Below are positions 27,682-40,540 of a stretch of DNA of 64,000 nucleotides, piece after piece. The stretch is from Falsiruegeria mediterranea M17 (GTDB taxonomy: Bacteria > Pseudomonadota > Alphaproteobacteria > Rhodobacterales > Rhodobacteraceae). The position numbers and the translations under genes were made by a program. The stretch is taken from the NCBI RefSeq assembly GCF_900302455.1, contig NZ_ONZG01000008.1, positions 124,001-188,000 of the forward strand, read 5' to 3'. Under the pieces are notes generated by a model. That model searched no databases. It was not told where the DNA came from and saw nothing but the letters and a program-made list of their open reading frames with translations. How positions within the stretch are numbered: the first letter of the stretch is position 1; the number at the start of each line of letters is the position of its first letter.

Positions 27682-28467
27682 ATGGCCCAAATTCACCCAA
27701 CCGCGCTGATCGAAGAGGGCGCTCAGCTGGGGGCCGACTGCGTCATTGGTCCGTTCTGTGTAATTGGTCCCAACGTGCGTCTTGGCGACCGGGTCGAGCT
27801 TAAATCGCATGTCGTGGTCACCGGAGACACCGAGATCGGCGACGAAACGGTGATTTTTTCTTTTGCAGTTATCGGTGAGATCCCGCAGGACCTGAAATTC
27901 AAGGGTGAGAAATGCGCGCTGGTGATCGGCAAGCGCAATCGCATCCGCGAACATGTCACGATGAATGCCGGCACCGAAGGCGGTGGCGGGCTGACACGCA
28001 TCGGCGATGACGGCTTGTTCATGGCGGGCTGCCATATTGCCCATGACGCCCAGATTGGAAACCGGGTCATCGTGGTGAATTCAGCCGCTGTCGCGGGACA
28101 TTGCGTGCTCGAGGATGACGTGATCATCGGCGGCCTGTCGGGCATCCACCAATGGGTTCGCATCGGCAAAGGCGCCATCATCGGTGCTGTGACCATGGTC
28201 ACCAACGACGTGATTCCTTATGGCCTGGTTCAAGCCCCGCGCGGCGAGCTGCACGGGTTGAACCTGGTGGGACTGAAACGGCGGGGCGTGCCGCGGGCTG
28301 ACATCACCGCGCTCCGCGCTGCGTTCCAGATGATGGCACAGGGCGAGGGCACGTTCCAGAATCGCATTCAGCGCATGGGCGACGAGTTCGACAGCGACTA
28401 TGTGAAGGAAATCGTCGATTTTGTTGTTGGCGACACGGATCGGTCCTTTCTGACACCTGGAGGGTGA
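27682..28467 (+). CDS. lpxA: UDP-N-acetylglucosamine acyltransferase
   Basis: Transfers a 3-hydroxyacyl chain from ACP to the 3-position of UDP-GlcNAc, the first step of lipid A synthesis. The left-handed beta-helix is visible as hexapeptide repeats from residue 1 to about 190, with the catalytic His in MAGCHIAHDA and a helical C-terminal domain. Length 261 aa matches E. coli (262). The stop overlaps the lpxI start region (GTGA), so the lipid A genes are translated together. Confidence 0.97.
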   Translation: MAQIHPTALIEEGAQLGADCVIGPFCVIGPNVRLGDRVELKSHVVVTGDTEIGDETVIFSFAVIGEIPQDLKFKGEKCALVIGKRNRIREHVTMNAGTEGGGGLTRIGDDGLFMAGCHIAHDAQIGNRVIVVNSAAVAGHCVLEDDVIIGGLSGIHQWVRIGKGAIIGAVTMVTNDVIPYGLVQAPRGELHGLNLVGLKRRGVPRADITALRAAFQMMAQGEGTFQNRIQRMGDEFDSDYVKEIVDFVVGDTDRSFLTPGG

Positions 28468-28469
28468 AC

Positions 28470-29264
28470 ATGTTGGCATTGATTGCAGGCGGCGGGAACC
28501 TCCCGTCGGAACTGGTCGCGCGGCTGTCGGATCGCCCGGTGATCTGCGCGCTCGAAGAGTTCGGGCCGGACACGCTCGACGTGGATCTTCCCTTTCGATT
28601 GGAAACCCTTGGTACTTTGCTTGCGGCATTGTCCGAGCGTGGCGTGACCCAAATTTGCATGGCTGGCTCAGTTGGTCGCCCAGCCGTTGATCCGGCGCGG
28701 ATCGACGCGGCCACGATGCCTTTGGTGCCGATCTTGCAACAGGCTTTGGTGTCCGGAGATGACGGGGCCCTGCGCGCCGTGATCGGCATTTTCGAACAAG
28801 CGGGGTTGGACGTTCTGGCCGCGCATGAGCTTGCGCCGGACCTGTTGCCCCAGGTGGGTGTTCTGACCGAGGCGAGCCCATCCGAAAGCGATGAAAAAGA
28901 CGCTGATCGCGGCGTTGGCATCGTGCGCGCCATGGCTGCCGCCGACATCGGCCAGGCCTGTGTCGTGCTCAGGGGACAGGCATTGGCGATCGAGGGTGTC
29001 TATGGCACCAACTGGATGCTGCAATCTCTCACACAGCGCCCTGATGCGGGCGGAGGTGTGATGATCAAGCTGCCCAAACCGGGCCAGGATCGTCGTGTTG
29101 ACCTGCCCACCATCGGGCCGGACACGGTTACTGCTGCGGTGGCAGCGGGACTGTCTGGCCTCGTGATCGAAAAGGGCGGTGTCATGGTTCTGGACCGCGA
29201 CGCCGTAGTGGCGGAGTGCAACCGTCTGGGCCTGTTCCTGTGGGTGCGGGAGCGCGCGTCCTGA
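28470..29264 (+). CDS. lpxI: UDP-2,3-diacylglucosamine pyrophosphatase LpxI
   Basis: Hydrolyses UDP-2,3-diacylglucosamine to lipid X plus UMP, the alternative to LpxH in alphaproteobacteria. The N-terminal LALIAGGGNLPSELV and C-terminal region with GVMVLDRDAVV match the LpxI (DUF1009) family. Start at the ATG at 28470, with GGAGGG five bases upstream; the GTG at 28464 falls within that site. Length 264 aa. The stop overlaps the lpxB start by one base (TGATG). Confidence 0.94.
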   Translation: MLALIAGGGNLPSELVARLSDRPVICALEEFGPDTLDVDLPFRLETLGTLLAALSERGVTQICMAGSVGRPAVDPARIDAATMPLVPILQQALVSGDDGALRAVIGIFEQAGLDVLAAHELAPDLLPQVGVLTEASPSESDEKDADRGVGIVRAMAAADIGQACVVLRGQALAIEGVYGTNWMLQSLTQRPDAGGGVMIKLPKPGQDRRVDLPTIGPDTVTAAVAAGLSGLVIEKGGVMVLDRDAVVAECNRLGLFLWVRERAS

Positions 29265-30418
29265 TGCGCGTCTTTGTCCTTGCCGGTGAACCCTCGGGTG
29301 ACCGGCTGGGCGGTGCTCTGATGGCGGGGTTGCGGGAATTGCAACCAGAAGTGCAGTTCGACGGCATCGGCGGCCCTCTGATGGAGGCGCAAGGCCTGAG
29401 CAGCCAGTTCCCGATGCAGGAGCTTAGCGTCATGGGCCTGACCGAGGTTCTGCCCAAGTATTTTCACCTCAAACGTCGCATTGCCGAGACGGCCCAGGCC
29501 ATTCTGGATCTGCGCCCGGATGTGGTGATCACCATCGACAGCCCCGATTTCAGCCTGCGGGTCGCGAAACTGGTGAAAGAGGCCAGTGATATCCGCACCG
29601 TGCATTACGTGGCCCCCAGTGTCTGGGCCTGGCGCCCCAAGCGCGCCGACAAGATGGCAAAGGTCATTGACCATGTGCTGGCGCTGTTGCCGTTCGAGCC
29701 GCCCTATATGGAACGCGCCGGGATGGAGTGCGATTTTGTCGGTCACCCGGTCGTGGGAGAGCCCAAGGCAACGGAGGTCGAGATTGTACAGCTGCGCGCG
29801 GAACACGATATGGGCGATGCGCCGGTGCTGCTGGCCTTGCCGGGTTCGCGCCGCAGCGAGGTTGAGCGGCTCTCGGACGTCTTTGGCGCGGCTTTGCAGG
29901 ATTTCCTGATCAAACACCCCGATATGCGTGTCGTCATTCCAACCGCGCCGCATGTTGCGGATCTGGTGCGCGAAAAGACTGCATCTTGGCCGGGAAATCC
30001 GGTGGTTCTGGCGCATGAAGACGCGGAGACAGCGGCTTCCCACAAACGCGCGGCTTTTGCCACGGCGGAATTGGCACTGGCGGCTTCGGGCACCGTGTCG
30101 TTGGAACTGGCCGCAAGCGAGACGCCCATGGTGATCGCCTACAAGTTCAGCTGGCTCACCTACAAGATCATGGAAAGCATGGCGCTGATCGACACTGCCA
30201 CACTGGTCAATCTGGTCAGCGAGACGCGCGTGATCCCCGAATGCCTGGGCCCCGCCTGCCTGCCGGGCAACATCGCGCAGGCGCTGTCGGATGTGCGCGC
30301 CAACCCAGAAGCTCAGGCAGACGCCATGCGCGTCACCATGGAGCGACTGGGGCAGGGCGGAGAGGCGCCGGGCCTGCGCGCAGCGCGTGCGGTGCTGAGC
30401 CGACTGACCGCGGGCTAG
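29264..30418 (+). CDS. lpxB: Lipid-A-disaccharide synthase
   Basis: Condenses lipid X with UDP-2,3-diacylglucosamine to form the disaccharide of lipid A on the inner face of the membrane. The GT19 signature GEPSGDRLGG begins at residue 8, and the C-terminal donor-binding part has LPGSRRSEVERL and AASGTVSLELA. Start at the ATG at 29264; 384 aa is normal. A CadD-like membrane protein gene begins 4 bases after the stop. Confidence 0.97.
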   Translation: MRVFVLAGEPSGDRLGGALMAGLRELQPEVQFDGIGGPLMEAQGLSSQFPMQELSVMGLTEVLPKYFHLKRRIAETAQAILDLRPDVVITIDSPDFSLRVAKLVKEASDIRTVHYVAPSVWAWRPKRADKMAKVIDHVLALLPFEPPYMERAGMECDFVGHPVVGEPKATEVEIVQLRAEHDMGDAPVLLALPGSRRSEVERLSDVFGAALQDFLIKHPDMRVVIPTAPHVADLVREKTASWPGNPVVLAHEDAETAASHKRAAFATAELALAASGTVSLELAASETPMVIAYKFSWLTYKIMESMALIDTATLVNLVSETRVIPECLGPACLPGNIAQALSDVRANPEAQADAMRVTMERLGQGGEAPGLRAARAVLSRLTAG

Positions 30419-30422
30419 GGCG

Positions 30423-31001
30423 ATGGACTTGATCGCCTTTGGCCTGTCGGCTGCTGTGGCCCAGGTCCTGACCAACATCGATAATCTGGCCGCGCTTCTG
30501 GCCTTGTCGCTGGTCGTAGGCAAATGGCGCGCCATCGCGGGCTATGTTGCCGCCCAAGCGGTGATCCTGACCCTCGCCCTGGCGGTTGCCGTCGGGGCCG
30601 AGCAGCTAGCGCCGAGCAATGTGGGCTTGCTTGGGTTTATCCCGATCGGGTTGGGGGTCCGCGGGGTTTGGCAGCAGTTTCGCAATGCGGACGAAGAGCA
30701 AGCCGAGGCCTTTTCACGCAGCAGTTCGTTGCTGATGACAAGCCTGTTGTTCCTCAGCTTGTCGATGGACAGCTTTGCGGTCATGGCACCACTCTTGGCC
30801 GACTCCGGGCCTCTCTACAGGTTTGCCGCCCTTGTGGGGGCTGTGGTGGCGGTACTGGCGCTTGGAGCTGTCGGTCTGGCTTTTGCCCTGACCGCGTGCG
30901 CCACGGGGCCTTGGACCCGCCGGTTCGAACGCCTTGCGCCTTTTGTGATGATTGCCGCCGGGATTTACGTTCTGCTCGACAGCGGCACCGACCTGCTGTG
31001 A
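30423..31001 (+). CDS. CadD-like (cadmium resistance transporter family) membrane protein
   Basis: A 192-residue membrane protein with about five to six hydrophobic helices. The first helix region reads TNIDNLAALLALS, matching the T-x-x-D-x-L motif of the CadD/LysE-related family, and the second half begins SMDSFAVMAPLL. Family members are linked to cadmium or other export, but the substrate here is not predictable. It follows lpxB by only 4 bases, so it is likely the last gene of the lipid A operon; a metal role is not indicated by its neighbours. Confidence 0.65.
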   Translation: MDLIAFGLSAAVAQVLTNIDNLAALLALSLVVGKWRAIAGYVAAQAVILTLALAVAVGAEQLAPSNVGLLGFIPIGLGVRGVWQQFRNADEEQAEAFSRSSSLLMTSLLFLSLSMDSFAVMAPLLADSGPLYRFAALVGAVVAVLALGAVGLAFALTACATGPWTRRFERLAPFVMIAAGIYVLLDSGTDLL

Positions 31002-31100
31002 TCAAATTCCCGGCGGTCAAGCGCGCGAAAGCGTGATTTCAACCTCAGGCTTCGGTCGCCTAAACCCATCGGCGCAAATCTCGAACAACGTGAGCCCCTG

Positions 31101-31643
31101 ATGAGCCGCATTCCTCCCACCCCTATAGATGCCATGAGTTCCCGGACCCGGGCAGACTGCGCCGCCTTGGCTGCCTATGGTCCGTTTCAGAATTGGGCGG
31201 GGATCGCCGCGCAAAGCCCGGTGGTTCTGCACCATGTGACCGAGATGCTGGTGAACATGCGCGCCGAAACCGCGCTGCCACGCCGGGTGATCGAGCTGGC
31301 CATGGTCACGGTTTCACAGCTTAACGCCTGTGACTATTGTTTGTCTCATCACGTGCCGTCGCTGAAAGTGACCGGTCTCAGCCCCGAAGGCGTCGAAAGA
31401 CTGCTTGAGGCGGAAAACACAGAGCTGGAAGCACGTGACAAGTCGGTGGTGCGCTATGCACGCGCCGTGACCGAGCGGTCAGGCCGTATGCGCGATGCCG
31501 AGGTGTCGGATCTGCGCCAGTGGTTCGACGAAGGTCAAATCGTCGAGCTGACCTGGCGCATCGCCTTGGGCGGTGCGTTCAACCGGTTCAACGATGCGCT
31601 TCAGATCGAAGCGGAAGAGCCGCTTGCAACGGACGTCGCTTAG
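31101..31643 (+). CDS. Carboxymuconolactone decarboxylase / AhpD-like family protein
   Basis: A small helical protein of 180 residues with the AhpD-type redox motif C77-DY-C80 followed by LSHH (83-84), in the context [17 protein letters not shown]. Such CxxC-x-x-H proteins reduce disulphides or peroxides; decarboxylase activity proper usually lacks the cysteines, so a peroxidase-related role is more likely. Its last four bases overlap the convergent mnmA gene, and its start is 99 bases after the CadD-like gene. Confidence 0.82.
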   Translation: MSRIPPTPIDAMSSRTRADCAALAAYGPFQNWAGIAAQSPVVLHHVTEMLVNMRAETALPRRVIELAMVTVSQLNACDYCLSHHVPSLKVTGLSPEGVERLLEAENTELEARDKSVVRYARAVTERSGRMRDAEVSDLRQWFDEGQIVELTWRIALGGAFNRFNDALQIEAEEPLATDVA

Positions 31644-32785
31644 TACCCGCGCCAGATCCAGCCACCGCCAAAGATGCGGCTGCCGCCAGTTTCATAGAAC
31701 ACGCAAGCCTGCCCCGGTGAGACGCCTTCTTCGGGGCTCAGCAGCTCGACCTCGGCGGTGGTGTCACTGAGCGGTCGGATGATCGCCTCGCGCGGGGGGC
31801 GGGTTGAGCGCACCTTGACCGAGACGTGCCATTCCTTTTGCGAGGTAAACGGCTCATCCCCCAGCCAGTTGATCTCGCGCACGGGGATGGTTCGGGTCGA
31901 CAGCAGCTCTTTGGGGCCGACAACGACCTGTTTGTTGTCGACGTCCAGTTTCACCACATAAAGCGGCTCGCTGAGGCCGCCGATGCCCAGACCCCGGCGC
32001 TGGCCGATGGTGTAATGGATGACGCCGTTGTGCTCGCCCAGGACCCGCCCGTCGGCATGGACGATTTGGCCGGGTTCGGCCGCGCCGGGGCGCAGTTTTT
32101 CGATCACGCTGGCGTAGTTGCCGTTCGGCACAAAGCAGATGTCCTGGCTGTCGGGCTTGTCGGCCACCGACAGGCCATATTCGGCCGCCATTTCGCGGGT
32201 GGCATCCTTGGAGGGCAGGTGGCCCAGTGGGAAGCGCAGGTAATCAAGCTGTTCCGGCGTGGTTGAGAACAGGAAATACGACTGATCGCGGTTGGCATCC
32301 TCGGCCGAATGCAGCTCGGGCCCGTTTTCACCCATCATGCGCTGGATGTAATGACCGGTCGCCATGCAATCAGCCTCAAGATCCTTGGCGGTTTCCAAGA
32401 GGTCCTTGAACTTGACCCGCTCGTTGCAGCGAATGCACGGCACCGGCGTGGCGCCCGCCAGATAGCTGTCGGCGAACTCGTCGATCACGGCGTCTTTGAA
32501 GATGTTTTCGTAATCCAGCACATAATGCGGAAAGCCGCGCTCTTCGGCCACGCGGCGCGCATCATGGATGTCGATGCCCGCGCAGCAGGCGCCTTTCTTG
32601 GCCAGCGCAGCGCCATGGTCGTAAAGCTGAAGCGTCACGCCCACCACGTCATAGCCCTGATCGGACAGGTAAGCGGCCACGACCGAGCTGTCGACACCCC
32701 CTGACATGGCAACAACGACCCGCGTTTCCGACGGGGGTTTCGCAAATCCAAGCGAGTTCAGCGGTGTGTCTGTGTCCAGCGCCAT
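31640..32785 (-). CDS. mnmA: tRNA-specific 2-thiouridylase MnmA
   Basis: Adds sulphur to U34 of tRNA-Lys, -Glu and -Gln. The PP-loop [10 protein letters not shown] activates the uridine with ATP. The two catalytic cysteines lie in [12 protein letters not shown] and SQDICFVP. I place the start at the ATG at 32785 ([10 protein letters not shown]), giving 381 residues; the frame stays open to 32848 but the extra 21 residues are not family-like. It is divergent from sciP and overlaps the convergent AhpD-like gene by four bases. Confidence 0.95.
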   Translation of the reverse strand: MALDTDTPLNSLGFAKPPSETRVVVAMSGGVDSSVVAAYLSDQGYDVVGVTLQLYDHGAALAKKGACCAGIDIHDARRVAEERGFPHYVLDYENIFKDAVIDEFADSYLAGATPVPCIRCNERVKFKDLLETAKDLEADCMATGHYIQRMMGENGPELHSAEDANRDQSYFLFSTTPEQLDYLRFPLGHLPSKDATREMAAEYGLSVADKPDSQDICFVPNGNYASVIEKLRPGAAEPGQIVHADGRVLGEHNGVIHYTIGQRRGLGIGGLSEPLYVVKLDVDNKQVVVGPKELLSTRTIPVREINWLGDEPFTSQKEWHVSVKVRSTRPPREAIIRPLSDTTAEVELLSPEEGVSPGQACVFYETGGSRIFGGGWIWRGY

Positions 32786-32914
32786 TGGGCGGCTCCTGTG
32801 CGATCGGGAAAGACCAGCGGAATATAAGAAAATCCTACACACTCTCAAGGGGCGGTTTCACACCCCATTAAGTAGGCTGGGTCAAGGTTGGTGTACCAGT
32901 AGAAGGGACAGGTG

Positions 32915-33193
32915 ATGTTTTTGCGAAAAGTGGAAGGGCCCAGATCAGTGACTTTACCGGATGGCTCCATCATGACACGGGCCGATCTTCCGCCTCCGGA
33001 CACTCAACGATGGGTTGCTTCCCGCAAGATTGCGGTGGTGCGGGGCGTGCTCTACGGGCTGATCACATTGCCCGACGCGATGAAGCTTTATGGACTCAGT
33101 GAAGAGGAATTTAACGGGTGGGTGTCAGCAGTTGCCGACCATGGCACCGATGCGTTGAAGGTGACTGCGCTAAAAAAATATAGACAACTTTAG
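32915..33193 (+). CDS. sciP: CtrA inhibitor SciP (DUF1153)
   Basis: A small helix-turn-helix protein (92 aa) that binds CtrA and/or CtrA-dependent promoters and blocks activation, limiting CtrA output in parts of the cell cycle. The family wording is clear: RSVTLPDGSIMTRADLPPPD, TQRWVASRKIAVVRGVLYGL and the AMKLYGLSEEEF recognition region. Start at the ATG at 32915 behind AGAAGGGACAGG. It lies directly upstream of ctrA on the same strand (98-base gap), which supports a shared cell-cycle module. Confidence 0.93.
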   Translation: MFLRKVEGPRSVTLPDGSIMTRADLPPPDTQRWVASRKIAVVRGVLYGLITLPDAMKLYGLSEEEFNGWVSAVADHGTDALKVTALKKYRQL

Positions 33194-33213
33194 GTTGATC
33201 TTTCATAACTGCA

Positions 33214-33236
33214 TTAACGGTAACGGGAGGTTAACC
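33214..33236. promoter_or_regulatory. Two CtrA-type half-sites in the ctrA promoter region
   Basis: TTAACG (33214-33219) and TTAACC (33231-33236) lie 17 bases apart start to start, 56-78 bases before the ctrA ATG. TTAACC-type half-sites are the known CtrA recognition element; the full TTAA-N7-TTAA spacing is not present, so binding is a proposal. They suit autoregulation or control through SciP. Confidence 0.4.
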
Positions 33237-33291
33237 TTTATTCGTCACGGTTGATCACAATCACGGGACCTGACTTAGGCGGAGACATTCA

Positions 33292-34008
33292 ATGCGCGTA
33301 CTTCTTGTTGAAGACGATCCAACGACATCCAAGAGCATCGAGTTGATGCTGACGCATGCCAACTTGAACGTATATGCAACGGACCTGGGCGAAGAGGGGA
33401 TCGATCTGGCCAAGTTGTATGACTATGACCTGATCCTTTTGGACCTGAATCTGCCGGATATGAACGGACATGAGGTGCTGCGCCAGCTGCGTATGGCGCG
33501 AATCGAAACGCCGATTCTGATCCTGTCGGGCGCCGATGACACCGAAAGCAAGATCAAGGGGTTCGGCTTTGGGGCGGATGATTACCTGACCAAACCCTTC
33601 CATCGCGAAGAACTGGTGGCCCGCATTCACGCGATCATCCGCCGCTCTAAGGGGCATTCGCAATCGATCATCAAGACCGGCAAGATCTCGGTTAACCTGG
33701 ATGCCAAGACGGTCGAGGTGGGCGGGCAAACCGTGCATCTGACCGGCAAGGAATACCAGATGCTCGAGCTGCTGAGCCTGCGTAAGGGGACAACGCTCAC
33801 CAAAGAGATGTTCCTTAACCATCTCTACGGGGGCATGGATGAACCGGAGCTCAAGATCATCGACGTGTTTATCTGCAAGCTGCGCAAAAAGCTCAGCAAT
33901 GCAACCGACGGCGAAAACTATATCGAGACAGTCTGGGGCCGCGGTTATGTGCTGCGGGACCCGCAACCCAATGAAATGAGTGATCCGCGCCTCGCCGTTG
34001 GTGCGTGA
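33292..34008 (+). CDS. ctrA: Cell-cycle response regulator CtrA
   Basis: An OmpR-type response regulator: receiver domain (about 1-120) with phospho-acceptor D51 in [12 protein letters not shown], acidic pocket VEDD, and conserved Lys in TKPF. The winged-helix DNA-binding domain (about 125-230) contains [12 protein letters not shown] and [15 protein letters not shown]. The wording is characteristic of CtrA. In Rhodobacterales it is non-essential and controls motility and gene transfer agents rather than replication. Length 238 aa. The C-terminus ends VGA, not the Ala-Ala degron of Caulobacter CtrA. A hairpin (GGCTGC/GCAGCC) lies at 34027-34046. Confidence 0.96.
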   Translation: MRVLLVEDDPTTSKSIELMLTHANLNVYATDLGEEGIDLAKLYDYDLILLDLNLPDMNGHEVLRQLRMARIETPILILSGADDTESKIKGFGFGADDYLTKPFHREELVARIHAIIRRSKGHSQSIIKTGKISVNLDAKTVEVGGQTVHLTGKEYQMLELLSLRKGTTLTKEMFLNHLYGGMDEPELKIIDVFICKLRKKLSNATDGENYIETVWGRGYVLRDPQPNEMSDPRLAVGA

Positions 34009-34079
34009 TCGGCACAGGCAAGTCCAGGCTGCTGGTCCAGGCAGCCACCACCACTCACGATGAAGACATCTGGACCTGA

Positions 34080-38470
<4,391 letters not shown>

Positions 38471-38545
38471 GTCACTGTTATCCGGTGTCTTTGTGGAACG
38501 TTGCGCCCTCATGTTCTCCTTGTGAAAACAAGAAAGTTCACAAAT

Positions 38546-38560
38546 GTTCTCAAAAAGTTC
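38546..38560. promoter_or_regulatory. Candidate LexA (SOS) box
   Basis: GTTCTCAAAAAGTTC is an exact GTTC-N7-GTTC direct repeat, the recognition site of alphaproteobacterial LexA. It lies 82 bases before the ATG of a 39-aa membrane protein gene and in the intergenic region after recG. A weaker copy with one mismatch (GTTC-N7-GAAA) starts at 38511. No other exact match was noticed in the gene-free regions I read. Confidence 0.65.
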
Positions 38561-38641
38561 TTTACACGCGCACCGGAAAATGAGAACAAAAGGTCAACAA
38601 AGACTTAACGCTGACATTGACCATTAACCCGGAGACGCCAG

Positions 38642-38761
38642 ATGCTGAGCCAGATCAAAACCGCCCTGACCCGATCCCAGAACACGTTGCTGCAAGATGC
38701 GGCGGGGGCTGCGTCTCTGGTGGTGATGCTTGTGGTGGCGTTGCATCTTCCCAACCTCTGA
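38642..38761 (+). CDS. Small membrane protein behind a LexA box (39 aa)
   Basis: The ATG at 38642, with CGGAGA upstream at normal spacing, opens 39 residues: a polar start (MLSQIKTALTRSQNTLLQDA) then a hydrophobic helix (AGAASLVVMLVVALHLPNL) to the stop. Predicted single-pass inner-membrane protein. The upstream 170 bases carry a LexA box (38546-38560) and two TTAACC-type half-sites (38605, 38624). A strong terminator follows at 38911. It resembles in size and regulation the SOS-induced division inhibitors and membrane peptides (SidA, TisB) but shows no obvious sequence kinship. The 150 bases between its stop and the terminator hold no further gene I can support. Confidence 0.65.
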   Translation: MLSQIKTALTRSQNTLLQDAAGAASLVVMLVVALHLPNL

Positions 38762-38910
38762 TACCCGAATTTCTGCCTGCGATCTCATGCCCGGACCCAT
38801 TCGCATCCTGTCCCATTGATGAAAGGGTGACCTGCCTATCCTTACCCTGAACGGGCCCTGCCTCGGCCCCTGAATGGCCCCCGGACCCCACATGAGACCC
38901 GCAATACCTG

Positions 38911-38948
38911 CCGCCGCTCTTTCCCGCCCGAAAGAGCGGCGGATTTTT
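38911..38948 (+). terminator. Rho-independent terminator
   Basis: A 13-base perfect stem, CCGCCGCTCTTTC (38911-38923) with GAAAGAGCGGCGG (38930-38942), is followed by ATTTTTCTTT. It ends the plus-strand unit containing the 39-aa gene and abuts the end of the convergent MarC gene. Confidence 0.93.
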
Positions 38949-38950
38949 CT

Positions 38951-39589
38951 TTAGAGTTGGCCGGTTTTAACGATTTCCAAGATCGCTGACAGCACAGCGT
39001 TGGCGGCGACCGAGGCCAAGATCATTCCCATCACACGGCTGACAATTGCGGATCCTGCGTGACCGATCAGACGAATGATCGGATCAGCAAACAGCATGAA
39101 CAAAAAGGCAGCGGCAATGACCACCAGCATGACACCTGCTGTCAAAGCCTGATCCGCAATTCCCACCTGATTGTTGTCCGTGAGCATAACGATTGCCAGC
39201 ATGGCGCCGGGTGACGCAAGCGATGGCACAGCCAGCGGAAAGATGGCCGGATTGGGTTTCTCAGTGTCTGCGGCGTTGTATTGTTCGGACTGTTTTTGAT
39301 CTGTTTCCGGTTTGCTTTCGCCGAAAATCATTGTCAGGGCAAACAGAAACAAAACGATGCCGCCCGCGACCTGAAAGGAGTTCAGACCGATATCCAGCGC
39401 GTCAATGAGCAATTGACCGAACACCAGAAAGAACAGCAGGACACCGGCACTGACCAGCGCGGCCTGAAAAGCCGTCTTGCGCCGCGCTGCTGCGTCCAGT
39501 CCGGCGGTGACGGCAATGAAAACCGGAACAGTCCCAATCGGATCAATGACAACCCAAAGGGTCACAAAACTATCAATCACTTCCTGCAA
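38951..39589 (-). CDS. MarC-family integral membrane protein
   Basis: A 212-residue inner-membrane protein with six predicted helices. The family start LWVVIDPIGTVPVFIAVT is clear, as are the second repeat AVPSLASPGAMLAIVML and the closing RVMGMILASVAANAVL. MarC proteins were once tied to multidrug resistance, but no transport function is established. It is convergent with the small SOS gene, and nothing nearby suggests a substrate. Confidence 0.9.
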   Translation of the reverse strand: MQEVIDSFVTLWVVIDPIGTVPVFIAVTAGLDAAARRKTAFQAALVSAGVLLFFLVFGQLLIDALDIGLNSFQVAGGIVLFLFALTMIFGESKPETDQKQSEQYNAADTEKPNPAIFPLAVPSLASPGAMLAIVMLTDNNQVGIADQALTAGVMLVVIAAAFLFMLFADPIIRLIGHAGSAIVSRVMGMILASVAANAVLSAILEIVKTGQL

Positions 39590-39648
39590 CTCAACTCTCC
39601 CCTGAAAACAGGGGGGAGCCTAGCGGCATGAGTGCACGTTGGCCAGCG

Positions 39649-40101
39649 TCAGGCGCAGTTGGCCTGTTCTGCCTGATCCATCGCTTCGAGTGTTGCTTCT
39701 AGCGCAAGAAGGATCGAGGCATGGCGGTTCTTGTAGTCGCGCGCGGGGATCAACACTTCGAGCCCGTCAAAGGGCGCATCGGGAACAGGACCGTCGGTCT
39801 TGAGCATGGCTTTGAGCTGATCGCGTGCGGTTTCTACTTGCGCTCGCGTGGCGCCGATGATGGCACTGCCGACGACCGAAGCCGAGGCCTGGCCAAGCGC
39901 GCAGGCCTTTACGTCCTGCCCGTATTCGGCGATCTTGCCGTCCTTCATGGTCACGTCCACGGTCACGGTTGAACCACACAGCGGCGAACGTCGTTTGACG
40001 GTAGCGCCGGGGTTCTCCAGCCGGTCTAGATGCGGAATATCAGCTGCCAGCGCTAGAATTTTCGCCGAATAAAGCTTGATCAGATCGGTTTCGCCGGACA
40101 T
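39649..40101 (-). CDS. IscU/NifU-like iron-sulfur cluster scaffold protein
   Basis: Assembles Fe-S clusters for transfer to apoproteins. The scaffold cysteines are visible: C42 in SPLCGSTV, C67 in KACALGQASAS, and C149 in the final NCA; the third lies unusually near the C-terminus. Start at the ATG at 40101 behind CGAGGGAAAG, giving 150 aa; an earlier ATG at 40155 would overlap the hisI region. It is of the SufU/IscU-related type often found in Rhodobacterales beside hisI, with which it is divergent. Confidence 0.85.
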   Translation of the reverse strand: MSGETDLIKLYSAKILALAADIPHLDRLENPGATVKRRSPLCGSTVTVDVTMKDGKIAEYGQDVKACALGQASASVVGSAIIGATRAQVETARDQLKAMLKTDGPVPDAPFDGLEVLIPARDYKNRHASILLALEATLEAMDQAEQANCA

Positions 40102-40167
40102 GGCTTTCCCTCGTTGTTCGTTCCCCATACATAGTGGGCCAACGCTCCGATGCAAAAGGTTTTTGCC

Positions 40168-40527
40168 ATGACTTTCGATCCTTCGACACTGACCTATAAT
40201 GACGCCGGCCTGATCCCGGCAATTGCACAGGACGCGACCTCGGGTGAGGTGCTGATGATGGCCTGGATGAACGCCGAAGCCGTGGCAAAGACGCTTGAGA
40301 CGGGGCGGGTCACCTATTGGTCGCGCTCACGGCAGTCGTTCTGGATCAAGGGCGAAAGCTCGGGCCACGTTCAGGAACTGGTGGATTTTCGGGTTGATTG
40401 CGACCGAGATTGCCTGCTGGTGACCGTGAACCAGACGGGGGCTGCGTGCCACACCAATCGCCGGACGTGTTTCTATACTGCGGTGCGTCAGGGCGACGAG
40501 GTCGAGTTGATGAAGCCGATGGAGTAA
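40168..40527 (+). CDS. hisI: Phosphoribosyl-AMP cyclohydrolase
   Basis: Opens the adenine ring of phosphoribosyl-AMP, the third step of histidine synthesis. The zinc- and magnesium-binding parts are DFRVDCDRDCLLV and GAACHTNRRTCFY. The ATG at 40168 has AAAAGG eight bases upstream and gives 119 residues, the monofunctional HisI length; an in-frame ATG at 40150 is possible. HisE is not fused or adjacent. It converges on gluQ with 13 bases between stops. Confidence 0.95.
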   Translation: MTFDPSTLTYNDAGLIPAIAQDATSGEVLMMAWMNAEAVAKTLETGRVTYWSRSRQSFWIKGESSGHVQELVDFRVDCDRDCLLVTVNQTGAACHTNRRTCFYTAVRQGDEVELMKPME

Positions 40528-40540
40528 TGGCGCAGATGCG

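Noticed and set aside
29000-30535. 511-codon open frame on the minus strand
   Set aside because: Antisense to lpxI and lpxB; composition is that of a complementary-strand artefact.
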